From assembly GCA_030830005.1 (NCBI GenBank), contig JAURNV010000033.1, positions 1 through 58,805 on the forward strand: a DNA stretch of 58,805 nucleotides, read 5' to 3'. Below are positions 44,509-53,192 of the stretch, one piece after another; positions within the stretch are counted from its first letter, which is position 1, and the number at the start of each line of letters is the position of its first letter. The notes beneath the pieces were generated by a model that searched no databases, was not told the origin of the DNA, and was given only the letters and a program-made list of their open reading frames with translations. Position numbers and translations under genes: made by a program. This stretch comes from Flavobacteriaceae bacterium. Lineage in GTDB: Bacteria > Bacteroidota > Bacteroidia > Flavobacteriales > Flavobacteriaceae.

Positions 44509-44966
44509 AGCATGTTCAGTTGTATACCGATGGTGCAGCAAGCGGAAACCCTGGCCCCGGGGGTTATGGTCTTATTTTGGAACTTCCCGGGACAACCTAT
44601 AAAAAAGAGTGGTCTGAGGGATTTCAGCATACAACGAACAACCGAATGGAGCTTATGGCAGTAATTGTTGGGTTAGAGCTATTAAAAGAAGCACCGTTAA
44701 CAGTTACAGTTTTTACCGACTCCAAATACGTTTGTGATGCAGTGGAAAAAAAATGGGTACTACGATGGGAAAGAGAAGGGTTTAAGAAGCAAAAAAATCA
44801 AGATTTATGGGAGCGCTTTCTTTTGATTTACAGAAAACATAAGGTGCAAATCAAATGGATTAAAGGGCATAATCAGCATCCGCAAAACGAACGCTGTGAT
44901 GCCTTGGCAGTAGCCGCCTCTAAGCAACAACACAAAAAACAAGACAAGGGATATTTAGCAAGTTAG
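44505..44966 (+). CDS. rnhA: ribonuclease HI
   Basis: 153 aa. The DEDD residues are visible: LYTDGAASGNPGPGGYG (Asp near residue 8), NNRMELMAVIVGLELL (Glu), VFTDSKYVCDAV (Asp) and HPQNERCDALA (Asp). It degrades RNA in RNA-DNA hybrids. The ATG overlaps the purN stop by 4 nt, and the PfkB kinase follows after 2 nt. Confidence 0.95.
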   Translation: MKHVQLYTDGAASGNPGPGGYGLILELPGTTYKKEWSEGFQHTTNNRMELMAVIVGLELLKEAPLTVTVFTDSKYVCDAVEKKWVLRWEREGFKKQKNQDLWERFLLIYRKHKVQIKWIKGHNQHPQNERCDALAVAASKQQHKKQDKGYLAS

Positions 44967-44968
44967 TT

Positions 44969-45895
44969 ATGAAAAATAAATTATTAGTGGTTGGCACAAT
45001 GGCGTTTGACGAAATAATAACGCCTACAGCCACATCTGGCAAAACATTAGGTGGAGCAGCAACCTATATTGGACTTGCGGCTTCATTTTCTGATGCAGAT
45101 ACTGGTGTTGTTTCTGTAGTAGGAGAAGATTTTCCTCAAAAGCATTTAGACCTACTTATTGACAAAGGAATTGACCTTAAAGGAGTAGAACAAGTAAAAG
45201 GAGGTAAAACATTTTATTGGAAAGGCAAATATCACGACGACATGAACAAGCGCGATACTCTTGATACGCAGTTAAATGTATTGGCCGACTTCAAGCCCAA
45301 AGTCCCAGAACATTTTCGAGATGCCTCTGTAGTGATGCTCGGCAATCTGGCCCCCTCAGTACAACAAGAAGTTTTAGACCAACTGCTTCCTGACTCAAAT
45401 CGTGTAATTCTACTTGACACAATGAATTTTTGGATGGATGTAGCCCTCTCCGAGCTTTTAGAGGTCATAAAAAAAGTGGATATTATTACCATTAATGACG
45501 AAGAGGCCATGCAGTTAAGCGGCGAGAATAATTTAGTAAAAGCAGCAAAAGCCATTCATCAAATGGGCCCTGAATTTGTGATTATAAAAAAAGGAGAGCA
45601 TGGCGCCTTGTTGTTTTATAAAGATCACCCGTTCTATGTGCCAGCCCTACCCCTAGAAAAAGTGGTAGATCCAACAGGAGCAGGCGATAGTTTTGCAGGG
45701 GGGCTATCGGGCTACTTGGCTGCTCAACAATGCGCTAGCCCCGAGAAAATAAAAGAAGGAATTTTGCGGGGGACAGCTGCAGCTTCTTTATGTGTTGGGA
45801 CGCTAGGAACCGCGGGATTGGAACAATCAAACAAGGAAGATTTCTTAGCACAGCTCTACAAATTAGAACGATTGCGAACCATAGCATCAAAATGA
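44969..45895 (+). CDS. PfkB family carbohydrate/nucleoside kinase
   Basis: 308 aa. The N-terminus LLVVGTMAFDEIITP and TLGGAATYIGLAAS fit the ribokinase substrate site. The C-terminal PfkB signature 2 is DPTGAGDSFAGGLSGYL, with the catalytic Asp. The substrate is not clear from sequence; the purine-synthesis neighbours might hint at a nucleoside or ribose, but this is speculation. Confidence 0.87.
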   Translation: MKNKLLVVGTMAFDEIITPTATSGKTLGGAATYIGLAASFSDADTGVVSVVGEDFPQKHLDLLIDKGIDLKGVEQVKGGKTFYWKGKYHDDMNKRDTLDTQLNVLADFKPKVPEHFRDASVVMLGNLAPSVQQEVLDQLLPDSNRVILLDTMNFWMDVALSELLEVIKKVDIITINDEEAMQLSGENNLVKAAKAIHQMGPEFVIIKKGEHGALLFYKDHPFYVPALPLEKVVDPTGAGDSFAGGLSGYLAAQQCASPEKIKEGILRGTAAASLCVGTLGTAGLEQSNKEDFLAQLYKLERLRTIASK

Positions 45896-45917
45896 GGAAT
45901 ACTAACGGATTTTTGGT

Positions 45918-45925
45918 TAATTTTG
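45918..45925 (+). promoter_or_regulatory. -7 element TAATTTTG for the purF-like gene
   Basis: TAATTTTG ends 4 nt before the ATG at 45930, predicting a leaderless transcript separate from the upstream kinase unit. Confidence 0.5.
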
Positions 45926-45929
45926 TACA

Positions 45930-47825
45930 ATGAGTGATGCCATCAAGCACGAATGTGGAATAGCCCTTGTCAGGCTTCTCAAACCCCTAGACTATTACAA
46001 AGAAAAATACGGAAGTTCGTTTTATGGACTTCAAAAGATGTATTTAATGCTCGAAAAACAGCATAACCGTGGACAAGACGGCGCGGGATTTGCTAGCATT
46101 AAACTTGACATGGGCCCTGGCGAGCGCTTTATGAGCAGGGTGCGTTCTAATGAGCAACAGCCTATTAAAGACATTTTCGCAACGATTAACCAACGCATAA
46201 ATGACGTTCAGCAATCGCTTAAAGAGCCAATCACATCTCCCAATGAGCTAAAAACCAAATTCCCTTATGTTGGGGAAGTTATGCTTGGGCACCTTAGGTA
46301 TGGAACATTTGGGAACAATACTATTGAGAGTGTTCACCCATTTTTACGCCAAAACAATTGGATGCACCGTAACCTCATTGTCGCGGGAAATTTTAATCTA
46401 ACCAATGTTAATGAGCTTTTTGACAACTTAGTAGAACTTGGGCAACACCCTAAAGAAAAGACAGACACAATAACGGTAATGGAAAAGATAGGACACTTTT
46501 TGGATGATTCTGTCTCAAGACTTTATAAATCGTTAAAGACAGAAGGGTTTGACAAAAAAGCCGCTTCTCCCGAAATCGCAAAGCGATTAAATATTGCAAA
46601 AATATTGCGAAAAGCCTCTAAAAATTGGGACGGAGGTTATGTAATTGGAGGGTTGCTTGGACATGGCGACGCCTTCGTGTTCCGAGATCCGGCGGGAATA
46701 CGTCCAGCCTTTTATTATAAAGATGACGAGGTTGTGGTTGTCGCCTCTGAACGACCCGCCATTCAAACGGTTTTTAATGTACCTATAGAATCTGTAAAAG
46801 AAGTTCAGCCAGGTCAGGCAATTATTATTAAAAAATCTGGAGAGGTAATTAACGAAGAAATCAACCCCCCCACCGAACTACGGGCGTGTTCTTTTGAACG
46901 CATATATTTTTCGAGAGGCAACGATGCGGATATATACAAAGAGCGCAAAACCTTGGGACGCCTTTTGTTTTCTAAAGTCTATGCCTCAGTTAAGGGAGAC
47001 TTAAAGAACACGGTGTTTTCATACATTCCAAATACCGCCGAAACCTCTTTTTATGGGCTTGTACAACGAGCACAAGACTTTATGTTGGAGGAGTCAGAAG
47101 CAGCTATTTTAAAGGAACCAACGCTAACGGCGGAACGCCTAAAAGAACTGTTGTCGCCAAGGCCACGAATTGAAAAAGTGACTATTAAAGATGTTAAGTT
47201 ACGCACATTTATAACTGAAGATAGTAGTCGAGACGACCTTGTTGCTCACGTTTATGACATTACGTATGAGTCTGTTCAGCCCAATGACAATCTAGTCGTA
47301 GTTGACGATAGTATTGTTCGCGGCACAACACTCCAGAAAAGTATTTTAAGAATTTTGGACAGGCTTAGCCCCAAAAAAATAACGGTTGTTTCTAGCGCAC
47401 CTCAAATTCGCTATCCTGATTGTTATGGAATAGATATGGCGCGCCTTGAAGACTTAATCGCTTTTCGGGCGATGCTTTCTTTGTTAGAAGATCAAGGCAA
47501 GAAAGGCCAATTAAAAGAGGTGTACGAGCGTGCCAAAGCGGACATGCATAAAGAAAAACACGAAATCGTAAATCATGTAAAACCGCTATATGATCAATTT
47601 ACAGACGACCAGATTTCTCAAAAAATAGCCTCCATGCTGCGCACGTCGGAAATAAAAGCAGAAGTGGATGTAATTTTTCAATCGGTCGCTAACCTACATG
47701 AAGCCTGCCCTAATAATAAAGGAGACTGGTATTTTACAGGTAATTATCCAACGCCTGGCGGCAATAAAGTTGTAAATCGCGCTTACATCAATTTCTATGA
47801 AGGAAAAAAGGAGCGTGCATATTAA
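45930..47825 (+). CDS. purF: amidophosphoribosyltransferase-like protein (long form)
   Basis: 631 aa, over 100 residues longer than typical PurF. A class II glutamine amidotransferase domain opens MSDAIKHECGIALV; the nucleophile would be Cys9 after an 8-residue leader that must be removed. GHLRYGTFGNN and KQHNRGQDGAG are glutaminase contacts. The phosphoribosyltransferase domain has the PRPP loop NLVVVDDSIVRGTTLQKSIL. Additional helical segments occur mid-protein and at the C-terminus. It is the first committed step of purine synthesis if canonical; adjacency to purN supports this. The gene symbol is by similarity, as the long form may be a paralogue. Confidence 0.82.
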   Translation: MSDAIKHECGIALVRLLKPLDYYKEKYGSSFYGLQKMYLMLEKQHNRGQDGAGFASIKLDMGPGERFMSRVRSNEQQPIKDIFATINQRINDVQQSLKEPITSPNELKTKFPYVGEVMLGHLRYGTFGNNTIESVHPFLRQNNWMHRNLIVAGNFNLTNVNELFDNLVELGQHPKEKTDTITVMEKIGHFLDDSVSRLYKSLKTEGFDKKAASPEIAKRLNIAKILRKASKNWDGGYVIGGLLGHGDAFVFRDPAGIRPAFYYKDDEVVVVASERPAIQTVFNVPIESVKEVQPGQAIIIKKSGEVINEEINPPTELRACSFERIYFSRGNDADIYKERKTLGRLLFSKVYASVKGDLKNTVFSYIPNTAETSFYGLVQRAQDFMLEESEAAILKEPTLTAERLKELLSPRPRIEKVTIKDVKLRTFITEDSSRDDLVAHVYDITYESVQPNDNLVVVDDSIVRGTTLQKSILRILDRLSPKKITVVSSAPQIRYPDCYGIDMARLEDLIAFRAMLSLLEDQGKKGQLKEVYERAKADMHKEKHEIVNHVKPLYDQFTDDQISQKIASMLRTSEIKAEVDVIFQSVANLHEACPNNKGDWYFTGNYPTPGGNKVVNRAYINFYEGKKERAY

Positions 47826-47934
47826 AATAAAAAAAAAGGAAAATTTTTTACTTTTTTCTTGGATATATAAAACTAGTTTGTATTTTAGCAAAGCCATAAC
47901 ATAAGTAGGTTAAGTTCATGGTAAGATTTGGGGC

Positions 47935-47963
47935 AAAAAAGGTGGATTCTTTCCACCTTTTTT
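47935..47963 (+). terminator. intrinsic terminator downstream of the purF-like gene
   Basis: GGTGGA (47941-47946) / TCCACC (47952-47957) with 5-nt loop, flanked by A6 and T6, so able to work in both directions. Confidence 0.8.
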
Positions 47964-47972
47964 ATTTTACAC

Positions 47973-47999
47973 AAAAAAAGAGGGCTAATAGCCCTCTTT
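47973..47999 (-). terminator. intrinsic terminator downstream of sod
   Basis: AGAGGGCT / AGCCCTCT hairpin with a 3-nt loop. On the minus strand it ends in seven T, on the plus strand in four, so it is best as the sod terminator. Confidence 0.8.
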
Positions 48000-48022
48000 T
48001 ATGTTTTATAACTACTTGAAAA

Positions 48023-48625
48023 TTAACGAGAAGCGTAGCGGTTACTCACTTCAGACCAGTTTACTACATTAAAGAAAGCGTCAATGTAATCGGGTCTGCG
48101 GTTCTGATAATTCAAGTAATATGCGTGTTCCCAAACGTCTAATCCTAGTATAGGTGTGCCGCCACAACCTACGGTTTTCATTAATGGATTATCTTGATTA
48201 GGAGTAGAACACACTTCTAAACTACCGTCTGCGTGTACACAAAGCCATGCCCAACCAGAGCCGAATTGTGTTGCCGCAGCATTCGAAAAAGCATCTTTAA
48301 ACGCCTCAAATGAACCAAAAGCCGCAGTAATAGCGTTACTTAGTTCAGTAGACATTTCGCCAGCATCTGGCCCCATAACTTCCCAAAATAAGCAATGATT
48401 GTAATAGCCTCCGCCATTATTACGAACGGCAGCGTTGCTCATGTCTAAAGAAGTTAAAATATCTTTAATGCTTTTGCCCTCAAGTTCAGTATTCTCAATG
48501 GCAGCATTTAGTTTTGCAGTATAGCCACTATGGTGTTTTCCATAATGGATTTCCATAGTGCGTGTATCAATGTGTGGTTCCAATGCATTTGTTGCATATG
48601 GTAAAGAAGGTAGTTCAAAAGCCAT
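48023..48625 (-). CDS. sod: superoxide dismutase (Fe/Mn family)
   Basis: 200 aa. Metal ligands and signatures in order: [16 protein letters not shown] (first His), [16 protein letters not shown] (second His), GSGWAWLCV, then the Asp and His in [21 protein letters not shown]. Converts superoxide to peroxide and oxygen in the cytoplasm. Iron versus manganese preference cannot be settled by eye. Confidence 0.95.
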   Translation of the reverse strand: MAFELPSLPYATNALEPHIDTRTMEIHYGKHHSGYTAKLNAAIENTELEGKSIKDILTSLDMSNAAVRNNGGGYYNHCLFWEVMGPDAGEMSTELSNAITAAFGSFEAFKDAFSNAAATQFGSGWAWLCVHADGSLEVCSTPNQDNPLMKTVGCGGTPILGLDVWEHAYYLNYQNRRPDYIDAFFNVVNWSEVSNRYASR

Positions 48626-48648
48626 TTTTTTCTATATTTAAGTTTTTA

Positions 48649-48656
48649 CAAACTTA
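48649..48656 (-). promoter_or_regulatory. -7 element TAAGTTTG for sod
   Basis: TAAGTTTG on the minus strand, 23 nt upstream of the sod ATG. Confidence 0.5.
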
Positions 48657-48697
48657 GGTATATTCTTATATTTAATAAAACAGCCACTAAATAGCCC

Positions 48698-51600
48698 ATG
48701 TATAATTCTCAGCCTTCTCCATTTATTATTTTCAACGCTTCAGCTGGAGCAGGCAAAACACACACTCTTGTACGGTCTTTTCTATATAGGCTTTTAAGCA
48801 ATCCATACCCAAGTCAACTAAAGCGTTTACTTGCCATTACCTTCACCAACAAAGCAGCTCAGGAAATGAAAACCCGCATTTTGACACAACTCGAAGGGTT
48901 TGCCAATAACGTTCAAGATAAGATGTTTGCCGAGCTTGAAGAATTATGCGACCTTCCTGCAGAAGATCTACAAAAGCGCTCTAAAAAAGCATATTTATTC
49001 ATACTTCATCATTATGGGCATTTCAATGTTTCCACTATTGATAAACTAACCCATCAAATAATTCGAACTTTTGCAAGAGATTTTGGGATAAACCCCCGCT
49101 TTGATGTTGCCCTTGACAGCAAAGACTTTATGAAGGAGGTTGTTGATAGAATTCTTAGTAAAGCTGGAGAAGACAGCGCCTTGACAAAAACACTTGTAGA
49201 TTATGTGCTTCAAAAGTCCGATGAATTAAAATCATGGGATGTTACCAAAGAGGTGAACAACATAGCACAAATGTTTGTCAATGAAAACCACATGCAATCG
49301 TTAGCCTTGCTTTCAGAAAAACCCATGAAAGCCTTTAAGGAGCTGGATAAAAAAATAGCAACACAGATTAAGACAATGACTGCAGGCATAAGCAATAAAG
49401 CGACTCCAATTTTAGCGTTTTTGTTAGAGGCAGGCATTGAAGACACTTTTTTCCCGCACCAAAGCTTACCAAAACTTTTGAGAGACTTGCAAAGCGAAAA
49501 TTGGCCTAAAGCACCATTAAATAAAACCCTTCTAAAAAGTATCGAAACGAGATCTTTTTTAAAGGCTGAAGCAAAACAATACAACAAACAACTTACGGAC
49601 ATTTCGGACACCATCATCGCCTTATTACAATTGTATAACCAACAATGGAATAGAGTTGCATTACTGAAATTATTGCGTAGAAATATTGTCCCTCTTTCGT
49701 TAATGCAGCACATTGGCCTTGAGGTAAACGCTTTACAACAAGAAAGGAACACGCGCTTGTTGGGGTTTTTTAACAAACAGATTTCAGAAAACATTAAAGG
49801 TACACCCACACCGTTTATTTACGAACGCCTAGGAGTGAGGTTTCAGCACTTTTTTATTGATGAGTTTCAAGACACTTCTGAACTTCAATGGTCAAATCTA
49901 CACCCCATGTTTTCAAATGCGATAGAAGACGATCAAAGCCACGGCTCTCTAGTTTTGGTAGGGGATGCAAAACAGTCCATTTATCGTTGGCGGGGAGGTA
50001 ACCCAGAGCAGTTTATGAGGTTAGCAAATAAAGAAGTTCCTTTTTCTATTGCGCCCGTTGTAGCTGATTTGCCTATAAATTTTCGTAGTGCAGAAAACAT
50101 TGTTTCTTTTAATAATAGTTTTTTCACCAAGGCGTCGTCGTTTTTGCCTTTAATAGCACAGCAACAACTATATGCTCAATCTTGTGATCAGAAGGCAAAC
50201 AAAAAAGGGGGAGGTTATATTACAATATCCACTGTTAAGGGCTCAAAGAAAGAAGAGCAGATAGAAGCATATCAGAAAGCAGTAGTCTCAAGGGTAATTG
50301 ATTGTGTGGAGCAAGGATATGCCCATAAAGACATATGTGTACTGGTGCGTAAAAACAAACAAGGGGAGCGTATTGCCAAGGCGCTTACTGAAGCTGGTAT
50401 TTCAATTACCTCTACAGATTCTTTGCTGGTTGGCCAAAGCCCAGAAGTTCAGTTTTTGATGCATTTAGTGAAACTTCGCGCAGTGCCTAAAAGTCAACTT
50501 AGCCGCTATGCTGTTTTAGAGCGTTTTGCACTCCAGAAGGAAGACCCCTTTTCATGGACACAACAACAATTCACCCGTGCATTTTCAGAAGTTTTACTTG
50601 AACTGACAGACAAAAAGTTTGATTTTTTGAAATTCCAACGCCTTGGCCTATATGCTGCGCTTGAGTATGCCATTTGGTCATTTTCTCTCACAGAAATGCT
50701 CACAGCCCATATCCAAGCATTTTTGGATGAGGTCCTTAAGCTTGAGCAAAAGAAAGAAGCTACCACTACTCAACTTTTAGCGCACTGGGAACAAAACAAA
50801 GACACTTGGAAAGTACTTCCCCCCGAAGGCAGAAATGCCGTTCAAATCATGACACTTCATAAATCAAAAGGCCTTGCTTTCCCCGTAGTTATACTCCCTT
50901 TTTCTGATAGCGCATGGATGGATAGCAATACGGACTATGCATGGTTTCCCTTGCCCAAAGAGGACTTTGCCCCTTTTGAAGAAATGCTTATTCCCATATC
51001 TCCTAAACTGGAAACGTTAAGTGAAGCGGCTAAGGCTGTTTATCAAAACCGCTACGCACAAGCGATGATGGACACCCTAAACACGCTTTATGTAGGAATG
51101 ACGCGCCCAATCGAGGAGTTGCACATTCTTACAACAAAAGGGAAAGAAGACAGCCCGCCAAAAAACCTCTCAGACGTTTTTGTTCAAGCCTTTCCGGAGC
51201 TTACTACAAGAACTATTGTTACAGGGGAACGTTGTGTGAGTAAAATAAAAACCCCATTGAAAGCGGCCATTACAACACCTTGGGCTTTTAATGAAAAAAA
51301 CGCAAACAACACTATACCAAGGAAACAGATTGGTTCCGAAGATATAAAATACGGACTGCTATTTCATGAGATTATGGCGAATGTTGAAGTCCCTCAAGAC
51401 ACAGATTACGCTATTGCAATGTCCAATGCGAAAGAAGTTTTGAGCGAAAAAATGTATAATCAGCTTCATGAGCAAGTGAATTCCGTTGTACATCACGAAA
51501 GACTCTTTGCTTTTTTTGACCCTGCCAACAAAGTTTTTTGTGAGCGACCATTACTAACTGCTACTGGAGAAATCGTACGCCCAGATCGTTTTGTTTTAAC

Positions 51601-51766
51601 TAAAGACAATGAAGCACTATTACTCGACTATAAAACAGGTAATTATGACGATAAACATGCCCGTCAAATAGAGGAATATGGAAACATACTACACAACAGT
51701 TCAATTGTCGTTAAACAAAAAGTGCTGATTTATGTAAAAAACCATTTAATTTTAAAAGAAGTTTAG
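48698..51766 (+). CDS. UvrD-type helicase with C-terminal nuclease (AddA-like)
   Basis: 1022 aa. Helicase motif I is FNASAGAGKTHTLVRSF at residues 11-27, and motif Ia LAITFTNKAAQEMKTRI follows. Motif II is FIDEFQDTSELQW, motif III LVGDAKQSIYRWRGG, motif V MTLHKSKGLAFPVVILPF and motif VI LYVGMTRPIEEL. The C-terminal RecB-like nuclease has RPDRFVLTKDNEALLLDYKTG near residue 985. This is the AddA architecture for double-strand break end processing; the matching AddB lies downstream at 54589. Confidence 0.88.
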   Translation: MYNSQPSPFIIFNASAGAGKTHTLVRSFLYRLLSNPYPSQLKRLLAITFTNKAAQEMKTRILTQLEGFANNVQDKMFAELEELCDLPAEDLQKRSKKAYLFILHHYGHFNVSTIDKLTHQIIRTFARDFGINPRFDVALDSKDFMKEVVDRILSKAGEDSALTKTLVDYVLQKSDELKSWDVTKEVNNIAQMFVNENHMQSLALLSEKPMKAFKELDKKIATQIKTMTAGISNKATPILAFLLEAGIEDTFFPHQSLPKLLRDLQSENWPKAPLNKTLLKSIETRSFLKAEAKQYNKQLTDISDTIIALLQLYNQQWNRVALLKLLRRNIVPLSLMQHIGLEVNALQQERNTRLLGFFNKQISENIKGTPTPFIYERLGVRFQHFFIDEFQDTSELQWSNLHPMFSNAIEDDQSHGSLVLVGDAKQSIYRWRGGNPEQFMRLANKEVPFSIAPVVADLPINFRSAENIVSFNNSFFTKASSFLPLIAQQQLYAQSCDQKANKKGGGYITISTVKGSKKEEQIEAYQKAVVSRVIDCVEQGYAHKDICVLVRKNKQGERIAKALTEAGISITSTDSLLVGQSPEVQFLMHLVKLRAVPKSQLSRYAVLERFALQKEDPFSWTQQQFTRAFSEVLLELTDKKFDFLKFQRLGLYAALEYAIWSFSLTEMLTAHIQAFLDEVLKLEQKKEATTTQLLAHWEQNKDTWKVLPPEGRNAVQIMTLHKSKGLAFPVVILPFSDSAWMDSNTDYAWFPLPKEDFAPFEEMLIPISPKLETLSEAAKAVYQNRYAQAMMDTLNTLYVGMTRPIEELHILTTKGKEDSPPKNLSDVFVQAFPELTTRTIVTGERCVSKIKTPLKAAITTPWAFNEKNANNTIPRKQIGSEDIKYGLLFHEIMANVEVPQDTDYAIAMSNAKEVLSEKMYNQLHEQVNSVVHHERLFAFFDPANKVFCERPLLTATGEIVRPDRFVLTKDNEALLLDYKTGNYDDKHARQIEEYGNILHNSSIVVKQKVLIYVKNHLILKEV

Positions 51767-51774
51767 TAAGTTTG
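51767..51774 (+). promoter_or_regulatory. -7 element TAAGTTTG for the first ompA
   Basis: TAAGTTTG begins at the base after the addA-like stop and ends 23 nt before the ompA ATG, so ompA is independently transcribed. Confidence 0.55.
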
Positions 51775-51797
51775 CCTCTACTTTAAATCTTATTATT

Positions 51798-53105
51798 ATG
51801 AAAAATTACCTACTTATTATAGTTGTGCTATTTGCCACTTCTTTAGAAGCTCTAGCACAAAACGAGAAAAATCCTTGGAAAATTACTGTTGGAACCAATG
51901 CTATCGAGGTTGATCCTGTAGGGTCTAGTAGCGTGGATACAGAAACACAAATCGCATCAAGCTTTTCGTATTTAGAAGTTTCCAGGTACATCGGATCTGG
52001 TTTTTCTGTTGACCTGGCAGGAACGTTCAATAATATTGACCGAACCTCAGGCGCAGAAGACCTTTATTACGGTATTGATTTAGGAACATCACTTTCAGCA
52101 AACCAAATCATAGATCTTGGAAAGTTTGAGCCAAGCTTGCGTTTTGGCGTAGGACTTTCGGGAGGTCTTAGTGGTTTTTCACCGAATAGCGACGATTTCT
52201 TTAATGTTTATGGGGGTCTTGGCCTAAACTATTGGTTCAATGATGCAGTTGCATTAACCCTTAAGTCAACAGTAAAATCTTACATTAAGGAATTTGACGA
52301 ACTGATTTCTAATGGTGATGGCGGATTAGGTCATCTTCAGCACCTTGTGGGCTTGTCGTTTGCTTTTGGAGGAGATAACGATAAAGACAAAGATGGCGTT
52401 AGCGATAGCGATGATGCTTGCCCAGAAGTTGCAGGTCTTGAAAGTTTAAATGGTTGCCCTGATGACGACGGCGATGGAATTAGAAATAGTGACGACGACT
52501 GTCCGCTTACTGCAGGAGTAGCCGCATTTAACGGTTGCCCAGATGCTGACGGCGATGGAATTAAAGACTCAGATGATGCCTGCCCGAATGTGGCTGGAAC
52601 AGCAGCGTTAAAGGGTTGTCCAGACTCTGACAGAGATGGTATTGCAGATTCCAAGGATGATTGTCCAAGAAAAGCTGGACCAGCATCAAATAACGGATGT
52701 CCTGAGGTTGTTAAGGACAATAACGACAGAGAAGCGGTTAGTACACCTGAGTATCCACTATCAATAATGGACGGGTTTACTATTTATTTTGACACAGACG
52801 AACACGATGTTGATTCGCTATATGAATTAAAGCGTGACCTGAAAACAGTTGTTAATGTCTTAATGTCACACGCAAACACCAATGTTAGCATTGAAGGACA
52901 TACCGACAGTACAGGAACATCTTCATATAACAAAATGCTCTCTGAAAAACGAGCTAAATTCGTAAAAAAACATCTAGTTGATGCTGGAATTAACGCAAAC
53001 CGTCTAAGCACAAAAGGGTTTGGTGAGGCTAAACCAAAAGCCAATAACTCAACTAAGGAAGGACGAGCGTCAAACCGAAGGGTTGAAGTAAAAGCGATAA
53101 ACTAA
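51798..53105 (+). CDS. OmpA family protein with thrombospondin type 3 repeats, paralogue 1
   Basis: 435 aa. Signal peptide to about residue 21 (LEALAQ). An N-terminal beta-barrel-like domain (22-190) is followed by four Ca-binding TSP3 repeats (about 193-303, pattern DxDGDGIxDxDDxCPxxAG...NGC). A C-terminal OmpA peptidoglycan-binding domain carries NVSIEGHTDSTGTSSYNKML, EKRAKFVKKHL and a final ASNRRVEV. It is probably a major outer-membrane protein tethered to peptidoglycan. It has its own promoter and strong terminator, and is 53-54% or more alike to the next gene by eye across most of its length (not computed). Confidence 0.92.
   Translation: MKNYLLIIVVLFATSLEALAQNEKNPWKITVGTNAIEVDPVGSSSVDTETQIASSFSYLEVSRYIGSGFSVDLAGTFNNIDRTSGAEDLYYGIDLGTSLSANQIIDLGKFEPSLRFGVGLSGGLSGFSPNSDDFFNVYGGLGLNYWFNDAVALTLKSTVKSYIKEFDELISNGDGGLGHLQHLVGLSFAFGGDNDKDKDGVSDSDDACPEVAGLESLNGCPDDDGDGIRNSDDDCPLTAGVAAFNGCPDADGDGIKDSDDACPNVAGTAALKGCPDSDRDGIADSKDDCPRKAGPASNNGCPEVVKDNNDREAVSTPEYPLSIMDGFTIYFDTDEHDVDSLYELKRDLKTVVNVLMSHANTNVSIEGHTDSTGTSSYNKMLSEKRAKFVKKHLVDAGINANRLSTKGFGEAKPKANNSTKEGRASNRRVEVKAIN
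52374..52703 (+). repeat. TSP3-coding tandem repeats, four units of about 81 bp
   Basis: Coding repeats of 27 codons bounded by NGC-type cysteines inside paralogue 1. Asp-rich DxDGDG loops bind calcium in this family. Confidence 0.8.
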
Positions 53106-53131
53106 AAAGGGTACTTTTTATAATTATAAAC

Positions 53132-53163
53132 AAAAACGCGGTGTTATCACCGCGTTTTTTTTT
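53132..53163 (+). terminator. intrinsic terminator of ompA paralogue 1
   Basis: ACGCGGTG / CACCGCGT perfect stem with TTAT loop, A run before and nine T after. The stem is shared with the terminator at 54549. Confidence 0.9.
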
Positions 53164-53170
53164 AATTTTG
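53163..53170 (+). promoter_or_regulatory. -7 element TAATTTTG for the second ompA
   Basis: TAATTTTG directly abuts the preceding terminator and ends 22 nt before the ATG at 53193. Confidence 0.5.
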
Positions 53171-53192
53171 TCGAAACTATATAGTTAATAAC

